From assembly GCA_047601665.1 (NCBI GenBank), contig JASGIT010000001.1, positions 3,968,001 through 4,032,000 of the forward strand: a DNA stretch of 64,000 nucleotides, written 5' to 3'. This DNA is from JASGIT01 sp047601665 (GTDB lineage: Bacteria > Pseudomonadota > Gammaproteobacteria > Burkholderiales > Burkholderiaceae_C). The position numbers and the translations under genes are program-made. Shown here one piece after another: positions 26,629 through 34,416 of this stretch (positions within the stretch are counted from its first letter, which is position 1; each line of letters opens with the position of its first letter). Below the pieces are notes generated by a model. That model saw only the letters and a program-made list of their open reading frames with translations, was not told the DNA's origin and did no database searches.

Positions 26629-27913
26629 AGACGCCCTGCAGGAACCAGCGCTCTCCTTGCGTGGAGCGCTCGCGGAACACCCACACCGTGCCCGCCACGG
26701 CGTTGTGAGCCACGAAATAGTCGCGCCGCGCGAGGCCCGTTTCTGCATCTGCACCAGGAGCTCCAGGGGGCTCCCACCAGCCCGTCTCCAGCCGCTGCGG
26801 CCCGGCCAGCAGGCGCAGCGGGCCATGCCAGCACGGGCGCCCACCCCGCACCGCCAGCGGCCTGGGCGGGCGCACCAGCCATGCGGGGTAGAGCGCGGCA
26901 TCGGGCGCAGGGGTGGCGGCGGGTGGCGCGGCCGGGCCGCCGGCAGCGGCGCGCCACTGCACCATGCGCTCGGGCCGGTGGTCGGCCAGCAACTGCGGAA
27001 CCAGCACCTGCCCCGCCCCCAGGCGGGCCGAGAGGCGCTCGACGAACTGGCCCCAGGGTTCGCCCTGCCCGCCGTGCCCTTGGGGCGCCAGCACGCCGGA
27101 GTCTTCGCGCCAGGGCGCCGTCTCCAGCGCGCGCAGCGTGGCACGGTCCACGGGCGCCGCCAGTTGCCGGTGCGCCAGGTGCTCCGCCAGCAGCCGGTGC
27201 AGGTGGGCCATGTCCTGCAAGGGCTCGGCGGTGCGCACGGCCAGGGTGTCGCCAGGGGGCAGCTCCACGCCGTCAATGCGGCGCAGGGCGTAGCGCCAGC
27301 CCAGCTCCAGCGCCAGCACGCCCTGGTGGCGCGCTTGCAGCCAGCGGCGCAGCGCGGCCAGCAGCGGCTGCGCGGGGTGCAGCAGGCCATCGGCGGTGTC
27401 GGCCAGCGCAGGCAATTCAACGGAGGTTTCAAAGCGCTCGGGGCAGGTCAGCCAGGGCAGCGGGTGCGGCGCATCGCCCCAGGCCTGGTCCAGCGCGCGC
27501 AGCGGCTGCGCCCCCAGCCGCCGCGCCAGCCCCGCGCGCGGCAGGGCGCGCACGTCGCCCCAGGTGCGGCAGCCCATGCGCGCCAGGCTCGCCGCGTGGG
27601 GGCGCAACGCCGTCAGCGTGTGCAGCGGCAAGCCCTGGGGCACATGGCGCGGCGGCGGGCGCCCCGCCTGCGCGAGCCGCAGCAAGGCCAGGGCCTGCAG
27701 CACCGTGGGGGCCTGGGCATGGACGGCGCCCGCCGCTTCCTGCCGCACCAATGCCAGCAGGCGCGAACGGCCGCCCCACAGCCGCTCGGTGGCGGACACC
27801 TCCAGCAGCAAGGCCTCGTCCAGCCGCGCCACGCGCGGCGTGAAGCGCAGCGCCCACCAGTGCGCGTCCGCCGCGTCAGCGGGCGGCCACGGCCAGGCGA
27901 TCCAATGTTCCAT
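26621..27913 (-). CDS. imuB: ImuB, inactive Y-family polymerase-like protein
   Basis: A 430-residue DinB-like protein lacking polymerase acids; it starts HWIAWPWPPADAADAHWWAL and includes ATERLWGGRSRLLALV and the helix-hairpin-helix-like LARMGCRTWGDVRALPRAGLARRLG. ImuB links ImuA and DnaE2 to the beta clamp. It is a little shorter than many homologues. It overlaps imuA by 38 bp and dnaE2 by 8 bp, showing a tightly packed operon. Confidence 0.9.
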   Translation of the reverse strand: MEHWIAWPWPPADAADAHWWALRFTPRVARLDEALLLEVSATERLWGGRSRLLALVRQEAAGAVHAQAPTVLQALALLRLAQAGRPPPRHVPQGLPLHTLTALRPHAASLARMGCRTWGDVRALPRAGLARRLGAQPLRALDQAWGDAPHPLPWLTCPERFETSVELPALADTADGLLHPAQPLLAALRRWLQARHQGVLALELGWRYALRRIDGVELPPGDTLAVRTAEPLQDMAHLHRLLAEHLAHRQLAAPVDRATLRALETAPWREDSGVLAPQGHGGQGEPWGQFVERLSARLGAGQVLVPQLLADHRPERMVQWRAAAGGPAAPPAATPAPDAALYPAWLVRPPRPLAVRGGRPCWHGPLRLLAGPQRLETGWWEPPGAPGADAETGLARRDYFVAHNAVAGTVWVFRERSTQGERWFLQGVYG

Positions 27914-28634
27914 GGCGAAACTCCTGGGCGGGCGACACGGCGGACATCGCGGCGCGCCGCTGCGCCTGCGCCGCCAGTGCCATCGCCAGCCGACCGCCAG
28001 CGGGCAACCCGATGGGCTCCAGCACCGCCGGCCCTTGGCGCTTGAGCACCTGCACGGTCAGCCCGTCCGCACCGCCGTACACCGCAAGGCGCAGCGGCGC
28101 GGGAGTGGCAGCCACAGCCCCCGGTGGCACAAAACCCCACAACAAAGCCCCCTGCCGCGCCGCCGCCAGGTGCAGCCGGCGCAACACGTCGGGCCGCACG
28201 CGCGGCGGCAGCCAGACCAGCACCGCCAGCACGTCACGGCAACGCAACGCCTGCTCGGCCACCCAGGCGGCCTGCGCGCCGGCTGGCCGCATCCAGCACA
28301 GCCGGTCGACCGGCAAACCCGCCGCTTGCAAGGCGGGCGCGAACGGCTCGTGCGGCGGCGCGACCACCGCCATCCACCCGGCCCGCTGCGCGGCCCTGCG
28401 CACCAACGCGGGCAGCACCAACGGCCACTCCAGCCGCGCCTCGGGCGGCGTCACCACCTCGCACAACGCCCCCATGGGCCAGCCGCCGCCCGGCAGACAA
28501 GCATCCAGCGCCGCATGGCCCGAGGACACCGCCTGCGCCACGGCCAATTGGTCCGCGCGCCAGACATTTGGTGTCCGCCACTTTGGCTGGCGGGCACTTT
28601 GCGGGGGTGGGAAAGAGATGGGGGATGCGCTCAT
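27876..28634 (-). CDS. imuA: ImuA, RecA-like SOS mutagenesis protein
   Basis: A 252-residue RecA/SulA-like protein: VWRADQLAVAQAVSSGHAALDACLPGGGWPMGALCEVVTPPEARLEW is the family start (split here as VWRADQL... and DACLPGGGWPMGALCEV). It is first in the SOS operon imuA-imuB-dnaE2. The only in-frame start that keeps the family N-terminus is ATG 28634, six bases downstream of the LexA core, with a stop codon (TAA) four codons upstream. This leaves almost no room for a leader. Confidence 0.88.
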   Translation of the reverse strand: MSASPISFPPPQSARQPKWRTPNVWRADQLAVAQAVSSGHAALDACLPGGGWPMGALCEVVTPPEARLEWPLVLPALVRRAAQRAGWMAVVAPPHEPFAPALQAAGLPVDRLCWMRPAGAQAAWVAEQALRCRDVLAVLVWLPPRVRPDVLRRLHLAAARQGALLWGFVPPGAVAATPAPLRLAVYGGADGLTVQVLKRQGPAVLEPIGLPAGGRLAMALAAQAQRRAAMSAVSPAQEFRHGTLDRLAVAAR

Positions 28635-28663
28635 GAATACTGATTAAATATACAGTATTCATG
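28632..28663. promoter_or_regulatory. LexA operator (SOS box) overlapping the imuA start
   Basis: CTG-N10-CAG (28640-28655) extended to perfect 11-bp arms CATGAATACTG (28632-28642) and CAGTATTCATG (28653-28663). Its left end is the imuA ATG itself. Confidence 0.93.
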
Positions 28664-28680
28664 CGGGCGCACAAAACAAA

Positions 28681-28711
28681 ACGCGCTAGGCTTTTGACAG
28701 CGCTAGCGCGT
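28681..28711 (-). terminator. Original tRNA-His terminator, now cut off from its gene
   Basis: A 9-bp stem ACGCGCTAG/CTAGCGCGT (28681-28689 with 28703-28711) with T runs on both strands. It lies just outside the left att copy and must have followed tRNA-His before integration. Confidence 0.75.
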
Positions 28712-28715
28712 TTTT

Positions 28716-28745
28716 TGATCTGGGGTGGCTGATGGGACTCGAACC
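28716..28745. other. attL: copy of the tRNA-His 3' end
   Basis: Thirty bases identical to 47444-47473; includes the CCA end, acceptor 3' strand and part of the T arm of tRNA-His, but no anticodon arm, so it is not a tRNA gene. Confidence 0.9.
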
Positions 28746-28824
28746 GATACGGGCACCCCAATCAGGGGAACGAAGGGGGGCTTACCTCTGAGGAGCGAAT
28801 TTTCGTACCCCGCGATTCCCTGCC

Positions 28825-28845
28825 AACTCCCCTGAAAACTCCCCT
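28825..28845. other. Possible integrase arm-type sites, left end
   Basis: Two copies of AACTCCCCT (28825-28833, 28837-28845), 12 bp apart. The same sequence is paired at the right end (47359-47378), which fits arm-binding sites of a tyrosine integrase. Confidence 0.4.
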
Positions 28846-28846
28846 A

Positions 28847-29133
28847 CCCCAGTCTGCCCAGGAAGCCGCAGAGGCGCACTTCGGCGCGGACGACGATCCC
28901 ATCCTCGCCGCCAGTTCTCCTGAGGCCTGGGCAGGCAACCCCGATTACTCGGGCAGGTACTGGATGCTGGTGGACATCGATCTGGCCAAGGTGCGCTCCA
29001 AGGCTGTGCGCCTGAATATCAGCCTGCCGGAGAACCTGCTGCAGCGCATTGATTCGGCCGCCAAGGGCCGGGGACAGTCTCGCTCCACGTTCTGGCAACG
29101 GCCGCGGAGCACGAGATGGCCGGGACGGCATAG
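28847..29133 (+). pseudogene. HicB-family antitoxin remnant, truncated and frameshifted
   Basis: The plus-strand frame reads PQSAQEAAEAHFGADDD..., then WMLVDIDLAKVRSKAVRLNI and SLPENLLQRIDSAAKGRGQS, which is the C-terminal half of a HicB antitoxin with its ribbon-helix-helix end. After RST-F at about 29093 the frame is lost; removing one base-shift restores LATAAEHEMAGTA and a stop at 29131-29133. The N-terminal half and the hicA toxin are missing. It lies between the left att site and the tail genes, probably left over from a deletion or recombination. A sequencing error could explain the frameshift but not the missing half. Confidence 0.65.
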
Positions 29134-29139
29134 ACGGCC

Positions 29140-29478
29140 CTACCCCTTCCTCTCCTTCGGCGCAAACTCGCGCATGGTGTCGGTTGCCGCCGACTCCATG
29201 ACCGACAAGGCGTCATGCAGGCCGTTCCAGCCTTCGTCGTCCAGGCCAAGCCTGCCCATGAGCGGGTAGATGGCCTCCCACCGCAGGCCCGTGGGAACGC
29301 CGCCCATGGCCGGGAACACCCACTTCGTGCCCGCGCGCTGGAACACGCTGAACGCCTGTTCGTTGTCGGGCCACACTTCGATGGCTTCGGTTTCGTAGTC
29401 TTCGAGCTCGAAGCCTTCGGAGCGGGCTTCGGCTTCGGTGATGGGCGGCTCGAACAGCGCGCGGGCCAGCGCCTTCAG
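29140..29478 (-). CDS. Frameshift-dependent extension of the tail assembly chaperone (DUF1799-like)
   Basis: A 112-residue open frame in the -1 register relative to the chaperone gene. It reads LKALARALFEPPITEAEARS, ..., IEVWPDNEQAFSVFQRAGTKWVF, resembling the DUF1799 phage family. It has no ATG or GTG near its start; the frame is entered directly from the slippery heptamer GGGAAAC. The expected product is a fusion of about 267 residues with the chaperone, like lambda gpGT. The next expected gene, the tape measure, is absent. Confidence 0.7.
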   Translation of the reverse strand: MKALARALFEPPITEAEARSEGFELEDYETEAIEVWPDNEQAFSVFQRAGTKWVFPAMGGVPTGLRWEAIYPLMGRLGLDDEGWNGLHDALSVMESAATDTMREFAPKERKG

Positions 29479-29942
29479 TTTCCCAGGCGGCCTTGGTAGA
29501 TGGCGCGGTTGTAGGCCGCGATGATGGTTTCCAGGGAGCCGGGCAGTTCGTCCTCCAGGTCGATCAGGGTGCCCGCGTTGAGCGGCTGTTCCGCCGGCCA
29601 CGAGACCGCGAAGTGCAGCACGGCGGCGGCATCGCGGGCCGCGGCCTCCTTGGACATGGCCGCTTCGCCGCGCGTGTCCAGCAGGGCCAGCGCTTTGTCG
29701 ATGAAGGGGGTGGCCGTGTCTTCGTCGTCGGGCGTTTTGACCGACTGCAGGATGGCGCGTTGACGCTCGTCGCGGATGGCTGCCCATTGGCTCTTGCGCA
29801 TGGTTTTGGCGCGGATGGCGAATTCGAGGGTTTCGCCGTCGAGCTTTTCGAGGGTGATGGGGAGGTCGAACTCAGCCGGTTGCGCGCCCAGGAGTTGGAT
29901 GCTGGCGGCGGGGATGGACTTTTGCTTGTCGGTCTTGCTCAT
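29475..29942 (-). CDS. Phage tail assembly chaperone (gpG-like)
   Basis: A 155-residue protein starting MSKTDKQKSIPAASIQLLGA and ending AIYQGRLGN at a TGA. It lies directly after the tail tube gene, the fixed position of tail chaperones in siphophages. The last sense codons, CTG GGA AAC before TGA, contain the heptamer G-GGA-AAC, so a fraction of ribosomes should shift -1 and add the 112-residue extension. In lambda the two products bind the tape measure and tail tube subunits during assembly. Confidence 0.78.
   Translation of the reverse strand: MSKTDKQKSIPAASIQLLGAQPAEFDLPITLEKLDGETLEFAIRAKTMRKSQWAAIRDERQRAILQSVKTPDDEDTATPFIDKALALLDTRGEAAMSKEAAARDAAAVLHFAVSWPAEQPLNAGTLIDLEDELPGSLETIIAAYNRAIYQGRLGN
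29478..29484 (-). other. Programmed -1 frameshift heptamer GGGAAAC
   Basis: On the minus strand the zero frame reads G GGA AAC TGA; after slippage GGG AAA CTG AAG continues into the extension. It is one base different from the lambda G/T slip site GGGAAAG and sits right before the stop. Confidence 0.7.
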
Positions 29943-30051
29943 TTGAGTCTTTCGCGGGAGGTGCAGAAGATGCCCGTGCCCGACCCTGCCGCCTCCCGCG
30001 AGAGAAGCGAACAGGGCCGAGTCGGTGCTGGGGATACCCTTGCGGGCGGAA

Positions 30052-30699
30052 TCAGGCGGCGTAGCGCGTGCTGACGTTTTGGGCGTTGAACGTGCCCTTG
30101 ACGGTCACGGCCTGGCCTTCGGTCAGGGTTTCTTCTTCGTTGAAGGAGACCTTCGCCGGGATCAGCGACACAGCGCCAGTCTTGGCGCGGCGGCGCACCA
30201 CGGTGTCGGCGTTGGTGTCCGACAGCATCTTGAGCGCCGTGTAGGCAGGCGTGCCGATCATGTCGGCGTCCATGTCGAACGTGCGCTGCACGGCGTTGAA
30301 GCCGTCGTTGAGCACGATTTCCACGTCGCTCTCGATGAACTTCACGTTCACGGTCTTGGCGTCGCCACCGCTGGAGCTGTGGTTCATGGTGCGGTCCAGG
30401 TCCACCCAGGTGCTGACCTTGCGGACAGAGCCGACGCCGCCACCAGGGGTGAACAGCTCCGTGTTGCTGGTGTCGATGCCTTCCAGGACGAAGCTATCGG
30501 TGGTCTGGCTCTTCACGCGCGCCGCACGGAAGTTCAGGCGGCCCCAGCCGCTGTAGATCAGCAGGATGTCGCCAACGCTGTAGCCGTGGGCGGTGCTGGA
30601 GCAGGCTGCCTCGGCAGCGTTGGTGATGGCGGTGATGGTTTTCGCGGCTGCGAGGACGGTGGCGACAGAATGGATCGTGCCGTTGGGGGTGCGTGCCAT
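30052..30699 (-). CDS. Major tail tube protein
   Basis: A 215-residue protein starting MARTPNGTIHSVATVLAAAK, with the mixed-beta pattern and STWVDLDRTMNHSSSGGDAKT segment of siphophage tail tube proteins. It lies between the tail terminator-like DUF3168 gene and the tail chaperone, the usual place. Two hairpin terminators stand just upstream, so it has its own promoter or is reached by antitermination. Confidence 0.82.
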   Translation of the reverse strand: MARTPNGTIHSVATVLAAAKTITAITNAAEAACSSTAHGYSVGDILLIYSGWGRLNFRAARVKSQTTDSFVLEGIDTSNTELFTPGGGVGSVRKVSTWVDLDRTMNHSSSGGDAKTVNVKFIESDVEIVLNDGFNAVQRTFDMDADMIGTPAYTALKMLSDTNADTVVRRRAKTGAVSLIPAKVSFNEEETLTEGQAVTVKGTFNAQNVSTRYAA

Positions 30700-30727
30700 G
30701 GTGGGCCTCTTTCAGGATTGAAAAATT

Positions 30728-30772
30728 CGCCTGAAGGCGGTTCAGAAACGAAAAAACCGCCCGAAGGCGGTT
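30728..30772 (-). terminator. Tandem terminators between DUF3168 gene and tail tube gene
   Basis: Stem AACCGCC/GGCGGTT (30755-30761 with 30766-30772) and a second CGCC/GGCG hairpin at about 30729-30740, each followed by T-rich sequence on the minus strand. Confidence 0.75.
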
Positions 30773-30807
30773 TGCTGGGGCCGGTCTGCACCGGTTGGAT
30801 CAGTGCA

Positions 30808-31188
30808 TCAGAAGCGTTCGCCCCAGATGCTGAAGGACTGCATCGCGCCTTTCACCTGGTCGGTTTCCTGGCTGCTCTGGTTTTCGATGAAGGAGTCCAT
30901 GGGCTCTTCCATCGGCGTGGCGGTGAATTTGGCCTCGGTCATCTCGCACAGGGCCTCTTGGATGGCCTGCAACATGCCGAAGGCCTGTTGCTTGGTGTCG
31001 GCCCATACGTTGACCTGGATGGCCGCGTTGCGGATGTCGGGCGCGGTGTTTTCAGACCAGCGGAAGGCCTTTCCGCCAATGTGTTGCCAGGTCACATAGG
31101 GGCGCTGCGTGCCGAAGTCCGCCGTGAGGGTGAACACCCTGGGGCACTGTGCCAGCAGACGGGTATGGAGTTCGTATTCAAGCGCCAT
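30808..31188 (-). CDS. DUF3168 tail completion/terminator protein
   Basis: A 126-residue protein starting MALEYELHTRLLAQCPRVFT with YVTWQHIGGKAFRWSEN, the DUF3168 pattern. Such proteins cap the tail tube at the head side. It overlaps the HK97-gp10 gene by 11 bp. Confidence 0.78.
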   Translation of the reverse strand: MALEYELHTRLLAQCPRVFTLTADFGTQRPYVTWQHIGGKAFRWSENTAPDIRNAAIQVNVWADTKQQAFGMLQAIQEALCEMTEAKFTATPMEEPMDSFIENQSSQETDQVKGAMQSFSIWGERF

Positions 31189-31720
31189 AGTAGAAAAGTG
31201 CCTCGATTTGGTTGAGCAGTTCTTTCTGCATGGCGGCTTCGGCCTCCGGGACGGCGGCTTGGGCGCGGCGGATGAATGCGAACCCCGGGCGCTGAATGGG
31301 CTGCGGCAGCGGTGATTTCTTGTCCGTGTGCCACCGGCCGTCCTTGAAATACGCCTTGTAGCGCTGCACCCAGCCCCATTCCAGCAGGCGGCCATGCGGG
31401 GCCTTGATGACGTTCCACGAAACCCGGTAGTAGGCGGACTTTCCTTCTGTCGATGCTTCGGGCATGTATGCCTGGTAGATCGCCCGGTTCAGGTTCCCGG
31501 AGACGCGACCCATGCCGGCCACGTTCATCTTCACGCGCTCGTAAATCACTTGCGCGCCGGCCTGGGCCACGGGGCGAATGGCGTCTTTCACGCCCTCGCC
31601 CAGTTGCTCCAGGTAGTCGGCAATGCCGTCGATACCCGCCGTGTCAACGTAGAAGCTGACGGACTTGGGACCGGTGCGGTGCACCCTTCGGCTGCTGCCT
31701 CCATTGCATCCGTTGGCCAT
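31178..31720 (-). CDS. HK97 gp10-family phage protein
   Basis: A 180-residue protein with the gp10 segment IADYLEQLGEGVKDAIRPVAQAGAQVIYERV and a C-terminal RPGFAFIRRAQAAVPEAEAAM. In HK97-like phages gp10 sits between head closure and tail terminator genes, as here, and takes part in head-tail joining. Confidence 0.82.
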   Translation of the reverse strand: MANGCNGGSSRRVHRTGPKSVSFYVDTAGIDGIADYLEQLGEGVKDAIRPVAQAGAQVIYERVKMNVAGMGRVSGNLNRAIYQAYMPEASTEGKSAYYRVSWNVIKAPHGRLLEWGWVQRYKAYFKDGRWHTDKKSPLPQPIQRPGFAFIRRAQAAVPEAEAAMQKELLNQIEALFYYGA

Positions 31721-31721
31721 C

Positions 31722-32042
31722 TCAGGTCACCTGTTCGCAAACGAGATCGACGTGCTCGCGCCGCACTTCATCGGGGAGCACGGCGCGCACCAGGTACACG
31801 GTGGTGCCGTGCAGCACGCGCATTCCGGCCAGCAGGTCGGTGCGGTAGCGCACGCGGACAGAAGCCTTCACCACGGAGGTCTGGGCATCGGCCTTGATGC
31901 TGGCCATGCCGCTCTGGTGCAGGATGCGGGCCCACACCTTGGCGACCTCTTCCCATGCGTCAGGAAGGGGCTCGCCCCACGAGTTAGTGGCCGCGCCCTT
32001 CTGCTGGATGGTGACGCGCTTGTTGAGCTTGCCTGCCTGCAT
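31722..32042 (-). CDS. Phage head closure protein
   Basis: A 106-residue protein: MQAGKLNKRVTIQQKGAATN and WARILHQSGMASIKADAQTS are typical of SPP1 gp16/HK97 gp7-like head-tail stoppers. Its ATG overlaps the connector stop by one base, and it is followed by gp10 with a one-base gap. Confidence 0.8.
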   Translation of the reverse strand: MQAGKLNKRVTIQQKGAATNSWGEPLPDAWEEVAKVWARILHQSGMASIKADAQTSVVKASVRVRYRTDLLAGMRVLHGTTVYLVRAVLPDEVRREHVDLVCEQVT

Positions 32043-32377
32043 CAGAAGCCCCCTGCGGTGTTGATGTAGGGCCGCAGCAGCCACTGAGCCCCCATGGGAA
32101 CCTCGATGGTCTGCGCGTTGACCGTGGCTTCGCGGTTGGCGTACAGGTGCCCGACGATGAGCAGCGCAGCCGAGTTGATCACCTCGTCCAGGACGATGCC
32201 GGTCGTGTCCGTGGGCGGAATTTCCCCGTCGGCCTGGTAGACCTTCCGGAAGATCGCCCCCTCGATGACCAGGTACGCGGCGGCGATCCACGCGGCGATC
32301 AGGGTGTCCTCGTCGTCGCCATCCACCCGAAGGTGGAGCTTGGCGCGCGCGAGGTCGATCTTCACGGAGTCGGCCAT
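32042..32377 (-). CDS. Head-tail connector protein (gp6-like)
   Basis: A 111-residue protein starting VKIDLARAKLHLRVDGDDED and including AAAYLVIEGAIFRK, the gp6/DNA-packaging connector pattern. It builds the ring below the portal. No portal gene is visible in the element. Confidence 0.85.
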   Translation of the reverse strand: MADSVKIDLARAKLHLRVDGDDEDTLIAAWIAAAYLVIEGAIFRKVYQADGEIPPTDTTGIVLDEVINSAALLIVGHLYANREATVNAQTIEVPMGAQWLLRPYINTAGGF

Positions 32378-32380
32378 GGG

Positions 32381-32593
32381 CTACTCGAACTGGTGGACGG
32401 GGGTGCCGAGAGTGCGCGCGTAGGCAACCGCATCGGGGTGCGGATCGACGCTGCCGTGGTGGGCCTGGGCGATAGCCACCGACAGACCTTCGATCACCTC
32501 GTCGGGCTGATAGCGGGTGTCGCCGATGGTGACGGCCGCGAGGACGCGCACGTCGCAGCGTTCGGTTTGCTCAGTGGATTGTGCTTTTGCCAT
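32381..32593 (-). CDS. Small phage protein between capsid and connector
   Basis: A 70-residue acidic protein (MAKAQSTEQTERCDVRVLAA) with GDTRYQPDEVIEGLSVAIAQ. Proteins of this size and pattern often stand between capsid and connector genes, but I cannot name a function. Start and spacing behind a GGAG site look sound. Confidence 0.65.
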   Translation of the reverse strand: MAKAQSTEQTERCDVRVLAAVTIGDTRYQPDEVIEGLSVAIAQAHHGSVDPHPDAVAYARTLGTPVHQFE

Positions 32594-32641
32594 TTCGGCT
32601 CCTTGGAGTACGGCCCCAGCCGCAGCCGGGGCCTGGGTTCA

Positions 32642-33886
32642 TCAGGTGGCGGAGTTGGCGTAGTACTTGATCGCGCCGCCGTTATCCACCATGTTCCCGC
32701 CCGAGCGCATGAAGGCGACGAAGCCGACCTGGCCGTTCAGCGTGAACGCGGAATCGGTCATGCGGAACACGGTCAGGTCCATCACGTCGCGAATCTTGTA
32801 TTTCGACATCTGGCCGAACAGGATCGACTTGGCGTTCGCGGCCATGGTGGCCATGTGCTGGTTGATGCTGATCGTGCGGCCCAGCAAGCGGTCAGGAGCG
32901 CCGCCCGGGTTGCCCTGCTCGTAGCCAGGCACGAAGATCGGACGCCCTTGGGTGTCCTTGATCTTGCGCACGACCTTCAGGGTGTCGTCGTGGAACATGA
33001 ACGAGGCACCATTGCGATAGGCGGGGTCCACGGAGTGCTCCAGGTCCACCAGGTCGTCGTAGGTGACGCTGGTGGTTTGCCCGGTGGTGCCGGTCTTGCC
33101 GACGGTCGATGCGACCACGATGCCGCGCGGCTGGCCCGTGCCAGTGCCCACGGTGAAGTGGCGATTGGTGATGCAGCCGATGCGCAGCGCGAGCAGCGTC
33201 TTGATGTAGGTCTCCAGATCGAACATGGAGTCCTGCACCAGTTCGAAGGGCAGCGCGATCTTCTTGGACGAGTACTTGTACACATCCATGGCGGCCTGGC
33301 CGAACGTGGTTTCGCCCGCAGTCACGGCCGCGTTCTGGCCCACGATCTCGCCCTCTTCCGAGGTGGCATCGGTCGTGGGGAACAGCATCTGCGCACCAGT
33401 GGCGGTTTGGAACACGTCCGCTACGGGCCGCACGCCGCCGATGAACTTCATCGCCTCGATCAGCGCACGGTTGTACTCGGTGGCCACCGTATAGCCACCC
33501 TCGGAACCGGTCGTCGTGGACATGGCCGCGCGGATGTCGGGGTTCAAGTGGGCGTTCATGGCCTGGCGTTGTTCGGGCGACAGCGCAGACAGCCCGCCCT
33601 GCAGCATGGCGCGCAGTGCGAGCGCTTCGTCGGTACGGCCACCGCCGGCGCGGATGGCCGCATTCAGCGCCGCCTCATGCTCGGCGTGTTCGTCGCCCGC
33701 GATCTGGTTCAGGCGGTTCTCGCGGGCGATTTCGGCGTCGATGGCTTCAATCTCGTTGAGGACCACATCCAGGGCCGATGCATCGGCGGCGGGCATACGC
33801 TGGTCAGCGGGGGTTTTGGCGTTCAGTTCAGCCGCGGCGCGCGCCTTGGCTTCGCGCTGGGCGCGCAGTTGGACGAGTTTGCTCAT
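32642..33886 (-). CDS. HK97-family major capsid protein
   Basis: A 414-residue protein: a charged coiled-coil delta domain (about 1-100) followed by the HK97 fold (SEGGYTVATEYNRALIEAMK, QPRGIVVAS, FMFHDDTLKVVRKIKD). The delta domain is usually removed by a prohead protease, and no protease gene is visible. It starts the structural run on the minus strand; a terminator lies just upstream. Confidence 0.92.
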   Translation of the reverse strand: MSKLVQLRAQREAKARAAAELNAKTPADQRMPAADASALDVVLNEIEAIDAEIARENRLNQIAGDEHAEHEAALNAAIRAGGGRTDEALALRAMLQGGLSALSPEQRQAMNAHLNPDIRAAMSTTTGSEGGYTVATEYNRALIEAMKFIGGVRPVADVFQTATGAQMLFPTTDATSEEGEIVGQNAAVTAGETTFGQAAMDVYKYSSKKIALPFELVQDSMFDLETYIKTLLALRIGCITNRHFTVGTGTGQPRGIVVASTVGKTGTTGQTTSVTYDDLVDLEHSVDPAYRNGASFMFHDDTLKVVRKIKDTQGRPIFVPGYEQGNPGGAPDRLLGRTISINQHMATMAANAKSILFGQMSKYKIRDVMDLTVFRMTDSAFTLNGQVGFVAFMRSGGNMVDNGGAIKYYANSAT

Positions 33887-33934
33887 GGTGAGCCTTTCAA
33901 AGGTTGTGACCGCTCGCGCAGGTCGTAGGGACGT

Positions 33935-33956
33935 AAAAAAGCCGCCCGGAGGCGGC
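33935..33956 (-). terminator. Terminator upstream of the capsid gene
   Basis: Stem GCCGCC/GGCGGC (33941-33946 with 33951-33956), loop of 4 and a six-T run on the minus strand. It separates the Cro region from the capsid operon. Confidence 0.75.
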
Positions 33957-33979
33957 CGTTCTCAGTTGCGCGAGGCGCG

Positions 33980-34193
33980 TTACTGATGGGCAAGGCGGGC
34001 CAGCGTGTGCAAGCGTTGCTGCTGGCGGGCGCGGTGATCGTCGGAGGCAAAAACCACGGCGGGCTGCCTGGTGGAAGACCTGACCCGCGGCAGTGCCGAC
34101 AGGCCAAGCCTGGAACTGATGGATGGGCTGGCCAGACTCGACGGCGCGCCGGGCACGGTCAAGGATCAGGGAGCGGGAGACGATGGGCTCCAT
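33980..34193 (-). pseudogene. Possible frameshifted small phage gene between cro and capsid
   Basis: From ATG 34193 the frame reads MEPIVSRSLILDRARRAVES and GQPIHQFQAWPVGTAAGQVF; the next frame then gives VVFASDDHRARQQQRLHTLA and a TAA stop at 33980. A one-base change near 34060-34075 would join them. No family recognised. The stretch from 33887 to 34196 otherwise holds only the terminator. Confidence 0.35.
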
Positions 34194-34196
34194 GCG

Positions 34197-34409
34197 TCAG
34201 GCCTCCGCTTTGGCCGGCTGGGGCTGGGCGGGTTCGAGGTCGTTCGGAATCGGGATGCCATGCCGCATGCACGCTGCGAGCACGCGATCCTCAATGCGCC
34301 GCGAGAGAGGGTCGGGCCACTGGCTCACGGCCTGGTAAGAAATGCCTACTGCCTTGGCAGCGGAAGGGATGTCCCCGCCCAAGAGTTGAATGGCTTCGCT
34401 GCGCTTCAT
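34197..34409 (-). CDS. Cro-like helix-turn-helix regulator
   Basis: A 70-residue protein: MKRSEAIQLLGGDIPSAAKA, VGISYQAVSQWPDPLSRRIE, which is a YdaS/Cro-type HTH. It diverges from the CI gene over 69 bp containing palindromic operators. It should set the lytic direction of the switch, although the genes it would normally drive are deleted. Confidence 0.8.
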   Translation of the reverse strand: MKRSEAIQLLGGDIPSAAKAVGISYQAVSQWPDPLSRRIEDRVLAACMRHGIPIPNDLEPAQPQPAKAEA

Positions 34410-34416
34410 ACGCGCA

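Noticed and set aside
28716..28745. A second tRNA-His
   Set aside because: Only the acceptor 3' strand and part of the T arm are present; there is no anticodon or D arm, so it is the att copy.
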